Below, piece by piece: positions 62,501-64,000 of a DNA stretch of 64,000 bases. The notes beneath the pieces are model-generated. The model was given only the letters and a program-made list of their open reading frames with translations. It was not told where the DNA came from and searched no databases. This DNA is from Harmothoe impar (taxonomy: Eukaryota > Annelida > Polychaeta > Phyllodocida > Polynoidae): contig OX381704.1 of the NCBI GenBank assembly GCA_947462335.1, positions 42,350,942 through 42,414,941 on the forward strand, given 5' to 3'. Position numbers and translations under genes: made by a program. Within the stretch, counting starts at the first letter, position 1; every line of letters starts with the position of its first letter.

Positions 62501-63346
62501 ATATCTCATTTGAATTTCATCTGAAAAACTCTGGTTTTGGGAGAGGTGTCTTTATAGGGAACGTGGTAAAGGAAGAGTTAAGGGTGACCTGAACTTAACT
62601 ATTCAAAAGAAGCAAGTCAAAGAGGCTTTACAATAGTTCTGAGACGGTTGAAATTTGAGACCATTGTCCCTTTCAATTTTTGTCTTCATGGAAATCGTTT
62701 ATTTAACATTCCAATTATGGTGTTCTAGTAAGAGGAATGTATTTCTCACAACAATAGTTCCATACCATAGCATACATATTATGCAACCCATTTGTATAGC
62801 CCTATTTCTACTCCATATCATAAATCTATATATTGGTAAGTGGCATTGACATTGGCATTGACGTATTATTGCCAGTGCTGACAGTAATCCATAGAAAAGG
62901 AGTCCATCTCAGGGTAGAGGAATGATCCAATCTTCTCCACTAGTGCTACATGCAATGTGGCTGTCAAACACCATAAATGGATTGGTGTATTTACCATAAT
63001 ATGAGCAACCACAGGCGGAATACCACATCACATATGGACGATGAGGTGGTTCATAATTCAGTCGGCACGTTAGGAGTAAAGATGCCTATGATGGTGGGGA
63101 TTATTGTTAATGAGAACACGCTGGTGTAAGTAATAAAACACCAACAAGATTATTCACTCAGTTTGTTTTTTTAACATAATTGCGTGTATATAATTGGGGG
63201 CATACAATAGAATCACAATGGGACAGTTGTGAAATAGGCAGTCTAATCATCATGTCTTACAATATGCCTCATGCAGTTCCTAAATGTAAAGTAATTTTCA
63301 TGAATATTACCTTTTTATGAATGAGTACAGTCCTCTGTCAAAGAAT
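24772..63346 (-). CDS. HHAT: Hedgehog acyltransferase (protein-cysteine N-palmitoyltransferase HHAT), 4 exons, 5' part missing
   Basis: Four minus-strand exons (63311-63346, 61188-61377, 33815-33959, 24772-24872) join in frame to 156 C-terminal residues and a TAA stop, with AG/GT borders and matching phases (2, 0, 1). HHAT is an endoplasmic-reticulum multi-pass MBOAT enzyme that attaches palmitate to the N-terminal Cys of Hedgehog ligands. The motif FFDRG, then IYIPLGGS, then YWHG matches human RFFDVG, YIPVGGS and YWHG. The Asp-to-His spacing is exactly 40 residues, as for the human catalytic pair D339 and H379 (numbers from memory). The conserved His argues against HHAT-like (HHATL), which lacks it. 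Upstream exons lie beyond 64000. The gene converges on eag. Confidence 0.95.
24928..24960. repeat. (TCA)n microsatellite
   Basis: Eleven uninterrupted TCA units just upstream of the HHAT last exon on the minus strand. They create a run of Met codons in an unrelated open frame. Confidence 0.97.
25760..25865. repeat. GACA/GAGA-rich low-complexity repeat
   Basis: An imperfect purine-rich run of GACAGA and GAGA units on the + strand. The same type of sequence recurs inside the 120 bp duplication at 26198-26250. Confidence 0.85.
26178..26414. repeat. Two-copy tandem duplication, 120 bp period
   Basis: The sequence starting GCTGGGATCGGGGAGAG at 26178 recurs at 26298 and is identical for about 117 bases through CAACCCCGAGCTG; a GTG or AGT triplet follows each copy. 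Identity this high means a recent duplication or an assembly artefact. Confidence 0.95.
27197..27394. mobile_element. Short inverted-repeat element related to the one at 60519
   Basis: Ends are GGCCAAAAAAAAGGT and ACCTTTTTTCTTGGCC, imperfect inverted repeats. It shares internal words (GGTAGGTCGGATT, TAGGGTCGG) with the element at 60519-60802, so both look like members of one non-coding MITE family. No TSD is clear. Confidence 0.6.
29690..29880. repeat. Dispersed repeat copy 1
   Basis: It aligns in direct orientation with 33035-33225. Shared words include CCCTTGAGCTGCTTGA, GGTCTGCTCAGATACA, CCTAATCCCT and AAACCATCA. The copies are clearly diverged. No ends or coding sequence are visible. Confidence 0.65.
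30105..30645. repeat. 33 bp repeat cluster in both orientations
   Basis: The unit GATTTATTGCGTTTTGC followed by AAAAAAACTGCTTTTG starts at 30342, 30375 and 30408. Reverse-complement copies lie at about 30105-30163 and a further forward copy near 30612-30641. Related words reach 30845. The arrangement can fold back on itself. Confidence 0.8.
32452..32779. mobile_element. Inverted-repeat element with CAGTGGCG / CGCCTCTG ends
   Basis: Starts CAGTGGCGGATTTAG and ends CTGGCTACGCCTCTG. Such CAG(A/T)GGCG(T/G)A termini with G-rich and C-rich runs are common in non-autonomous DNA elements of marine invertebrates. It belongs to the same broad group as 38955-39293. The TSD is unclear. Confidence 0.6.
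33035..33225. repeat. Dispersed repeat copy 2
   Basis: The partner of 29690-29880, in the same orientation 3.3 kb away. Both lie in the last HHAT intron. It may be part of an uncharacterised SINE or MITE family. Confidence 0.65.
33815..33959 (-). CDS. HHAT: HHAT exon: penultimate, one membrane helix
   Basis: Acceptor TCCTTGCAG ends at 33960; donor GTTAGT starts at 33814 (minus strand). 48 codons plus one base: it begins [14 protein letters not shown] and contains a membrane helix ([16 protein letters not shown]), then [16 protein letters not shown]. It aligns with the human segment [34 protein letters not shown], with conserved SP, RR and G..VGK positions. It is GC-rich relative to the surrounding intron and is separated from the previous exon by 27 kb. 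Confidence 0.93.
35995..36080. repeat. Short degenerate repeat of (T)AAGGGTTAAATGGT
   Basis: AAGGGTTA or AGAGTTAAATGGT words recur about five times at a spacing of 15 to 20 bp. Low-complexity sequence with no further meaning seen. Confidence 0.6.
36235..36326. mobile_element. 92 bp foldback MITE
   Basis: CCCAGTGGGCACAGAA at the left pairs with TTTGTGTCCACTAGG at the right, and inside TTGAATCAACATTGA pairs with TCAATGCTGATTCAA. The whole element is one long imperfect hairpin. A similar end (CCCAGTAAACACAAACAC) occurs at 38202. Confidence 0.65.
38955..39293. mobile_element. 339 bp inverted-repeat element inserted in the satellite
   Basis: Ends are CAGAGGCGTAGGAA and TTCCTACGCCACTG, a 14 bp inverted repeat with one mismatch. 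It contains G and C runs and no coding capacity. Satellite units continue on both sides, so it is an insertion. I cannot define the TSD with confidence. Confidence 0.75.
39400..39615. mobile_element. 216 bp MITE with TA target duplication inserted in the satellite
   Basis: Terminal inverted repeats CCGTAAATTCTCGCGTA and its complement at the right end are perfect (17 bp). They are flanked by TA at 39398-39399 and 39616-39617. Inside, the words GGCTTATACGCGAG recur. TA duplication suggests Tc1/mariner-type mobilisation, which is inference. Confidence 0.8.
41164..42126. mobile_element. 945 bp foldback element with 9 bp target-site duplication
   Basis: TGTTTAATG occurs at 41164-41172 and 42118-42126, flanking the element (41173-42117). 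Each end has a palindrome: CTCGTGCGTATA plus complement at 41176-41207, and a perfect 32 bp one at 42062-42093 around GGCCGC. Inside each end is a tandem array: GAGAGAGGCGACCTACACGA units on the left (41270-41480) and the opposite-strand words GTCGCCTCTCTC on the right (41748-42050). Tandem-repeat inverted termini with 9 bp duplications fit foldback or Mutator-like elements. No transposase is present. Confidence 0.8.
41869..41941 (-). other. tRNA-derived (SINE-like) sequence inside the foldback element
   Basis: On the minus strand an A box TGGTGTAGTGG (41924-41934) and a B box GGTTCGATTCC (41881-41891) lie at tRNA spacing, and TTTTT follows at 41863-41867. The T stem and acceptor stem do not pair, so it is not a working tRNA. 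It looks like a tRNA-related SINE head or a captured tRNA pseudogene that may keep a polymerase III promoter. Confidence 0.7.
42524..42719. mobile_element. 188 bp piggyBac-like MITE with TTAA duplication
   Basis: TTAA at 42524-42527 and 42716-42719 flank inverted termini CCCTTTAA and its near complement TTGAAGGG. A TTAA duplication plus CCCT termini is the piggyBac hallmark. The interior has a short hairpin CTGGCGAGTAGACTCGCCAG and no coding capacity. Confidence 0.75.
43453..44105. repeat. 58 bp satellite, about 11 copies
   Basis: The unit GGTGTTTTTAGGCAAATTTC, then ACTTTTTTGCGATTTCGAAC, then TTTTTTCTCGCCAAATCG repeats with small length changes in its T runs. Overlapping open frames here (Phe-rich) only reflect the repeat. 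Confidence 0.92.
51345..51625. repeat. Possible decayed inverted-repeat element with internal duplication
   Basis: The left end has ACCGTAT and GTGTATAAGCGC words, the right end has TATTTCACGGTA. Inside, CAAGA(C)(G/A)GGTGCT(C/T)ATTCAAGATTAGTG occurs twice about 78 bp apart. It resembles the 39400 element in style, but ends and duplication cannot be proved. Confidence 0.4.
52348..52384. repeat. (GT)n microsatellite
   Basis: An uninterrupted GT run. Confidence 0.97.
52390..52930. repeat. Diverged duplication of GGGGACT-containing block
   Basis: ACCTTGGAACCGGGGACTT occurs at about 52422 and 52641, each followed by an AACYGGGGACTTGA word, a GAGTCCCCACTTRATTGAGAC word and then GAGTACCC(A/G)GTTCCAGGT with GAATTCCC. 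The block seems duplicated with about 60 to 80 bp of rearrangement. Short CCCCAGTT words continue to 52915. Probable TE remnant. Confidence 0.6.
53481..53584. repeat. (GT)n and (AT)n compound microsatellite
   Basis: A GT run at 53481-53498 is followed by an AT run of about 72 bp at 53513-53584. It gives Tyr/Ile-alternating open frames that are not genes. Confidence 0.97.
54824..56115. mobile_element. 1.29 kb non-coding element with inverted ends and AAGAAAA-rich interior
   Basis: Begins CACAGCAAAAAATAATTTTC and ends GAAAATTATTTTTGGCTGTG, a 20 bp inverted repeat with one mismatch. The interior is full of TTCTTAAAA, AAGAAA and CTTGTTTTAAG words that are close to self-complementary. No transposase. 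Flanks show no obvious duplication. Confidence 0.7.
57592..58517. mobile_element. 0.93 kb element with GGGCTCGATTCATAA ends
   Basis: Left end GGGGCTCGATTCATAA and right end TTATGAATCGAGGCCC are inverted repeats with one mismatch. The inner words GTCGTAAG and TTACGACTG also match in inverted order near each end. No coding capacity. Flanks ACCT and AGACCT are similar but not a clean duplication. Confidence 0.7.
60519..60802. mobile_element. 284 bp MITE with perfect 19 bp inverted ends
   Basis: AAGGTGTGTTTCAGGTTAC at 60519-60537 is the exact complement of 60784-60802. The interior is T-rich and carries TAGGGTAGGTAGGTCGG and a mirrored TAGGGTCGG word. It shares these with 27197-27394. Confidence 0.85.
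61188..61377 (-). CDS. HHAT: HHAT exon: MBOAT core with catalytic His
   Basis: The acceptor CCTGCAG ends at 61378 and the donor GTGAGT starts at 61187 (minus strand). The product starts [18 protein letters not shown], passes a hydrophobic helix ending [15 protein letters not shown], and ends [19 protein letters not shown] and YWHG are the signature of the Hedgehog/Wnt/ghrelin acyltransferase group. The His codon is at 61284-61286. [12 protein letters not shown] matches WAALNWLGVTVE of human HHAT. Confidence 0.96.
61691..62581. mobile_element. 883 bp piggyBac-like non-autonomous element
   Basis: TTAA at 61691-61694 and 62578-62581 flank perfect 10 bp inverted ends CTCTTCCTTT / AAAGGAAGAG. Near the left end CCTTTCCCGATCGCGCATTT is tandemly repeated (61701 and 61735). 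No transposase frame. Two X-box-like motifs lie in the middle. Confidence 0.75.
62112..62175. promoter_or_regulatory. Two X-box (RFX-type) motifs 50 bp apart
   Basis: GTTGCCATGGCAAC at 62112-62125 is a perfect palindrome, and GTTGCCATGGTAAC at 62162-62175 differs at one base. Both fit the RFX X-box GTNRCC-N(0-3)-RGYAAC with a 2 bp spacer. They are inside a transposon-like element, so a regulatory role is speculative. Confidence 0.45.
63311..63346 (-). CDS. HHAT: HHAT micro-exon (36 bp) with the putative catalytic Asp
   Basis: On the minus strand a long pyrimidine tract and TTTCAG precede 63346, and GTAATA follows 63311. The exon reads A, then [11 protein letters not shown], then two bases (AG) that join G of the next exon to make Arg. 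[12 protein letters not shown] aligns with the human HHAT segment FFDVGLHNFLIR. The Asp codon is at 63337-63339. At 36 bp it is very short, so gene finders are likely to miss it. Confidence 0.9.
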
Positions 63347-64000
63347 CTGAAATGAAAAGGGAAAACAGTTAAACCACTACTAACACTACCGATGATTAAC
63401 TTCCATACAGAAGCAATTTGACAAAATACATGATAAACAGGTCAGATTTAAATTCGCTTTAAATTCACCATCCAGAAACGTCGATGAATTGACAATTTGC
63501 TTGCATTACAGTACACAATGGGATTTTACCCGTCTGTAAGTTTAAACGGAATCTTTAAATCAGACCATATGTATACAGTCTTGGTGTTTTGTTTCTGAAT
63601 CCTTTATCCAGTTAATGTTTTCTGTCCATGGCTTTCAGTAAACCTATGTATCTATTTCTTTGAAATATGAAAATGACTATGCTTAAGTACTAGAAATCCC
63701 GTATTACATTACAAAAAGATAAACGCAGAGGGCAACTCCATAATTCGCTTTGAGTCGTTCTTCACGAGTTAAAAGGGAATCATGGTAGTTGGCTTTTTTA
63801 AAATTGTTTTTAAAAATTTATTTCACTGATAATGGAAAGCCATTTGGTTAAGTTTTAGGGTTTTAGATTCGGGGGCAGTCCTCGAGCGGGAGGGGAGGGG
63901 GTGGTGGTATATACATGGACACATTTAATGTCCACTCAGCAGTTTCCATTCACATCGTACTTCAATCATTAGACCCCTGCTGCCTCTTGTATTACGGCCC
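63347..64000 (-). other. HHAT intron sequence to window edge
   Basis: Sequence upstream of the 36 bp exon on the minus strand. I see no further HHAT exon; a G-rich run lies at 63890-63907. Confidence 0.7.

Larger units (their letters stand above)
61378..63310 (-). other. HHAT intron, 1.9 kb
   Basis: The intron between the 36 bp exon and the YWHG exon. Almost half is the TTAA-flanked element at 61695-62577; the rest shows nothing. Confidence 0.85.

Overview
The window is nuclear DNA from an animal, almost certainly an invertebrate. It is AT-rich, has short exons with GT-AG borders in long introns, and carries many small transposable-element (TE) remnants and satellites. I cannot fix the species. 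The mix of miniature inverted-repeat transposable elements (MITEs), a tRNA-derived SINE-like unit and foldback repeats would suit a marine deuterostome or lophotrochozoan, but that is inference.

Two protein-coding genes can be read, both cut by the window edges and arranged tail to tail. On the + strand, eight exons from 832 to 16380 encode a voltage-gated K+ channel of the EAG family (KCNH1/KCNH5, Drosophila eag). They cover the end of the PAS domain, the N-terminal calmodulin-binding linker, S1-S6 with a GFGN filter, the C-linker, the cyclic-nucleotide-binding homology domain (CNBHD), the C-terminal calmodulin region, the coiled coil and a long low-complexity tail. The first exon(s), with most of the PAS domain, lie off the left edge. 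On the - strand, four exons (63311-63346, 61188-61377, 33815-33959, 24772-24872) encode the C-terminal part of Hedgehog acyltransferase (HHAT, a membrane-bound O-acyltransferase, MBOAT). They include the catalytic Asp and His; the 5' part of the gene lies off the right edge. All splice phases in both genes agree.

Layout: 1-831, intron or upstream sequence of the channel gene; 832-16380, the channel exons and introns; 16381-24771, intergenic sequence including both 3' UTRs; 24772-63346, the HHAT 3' part, dominated by a 27 kb intron; 63347-64000, the next HHAT intron. The HHAT introns hold nearly all the mobile-element material: a 945 bp foldback element with a 9 bp target-site duplication (TSD) and a tRNA-like insert, two piggyBac-like TTAA elements, a 42 bp satellite split by two small inverted-repeat elements, a 58 bp satellite and several other inverted-repeat elements.

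The two genes act in different pathways: neuronal excitability, and palmitoylation of Hedgehog ligand. Their tail-to-tail adjacency is also the arrangement of KCNH1 and HHAT on human 1q32.2, as I recall it, so the window appears to show very old conserved microsynteny. I found no nested gene, functional RNA gene or prokaryote-type system.
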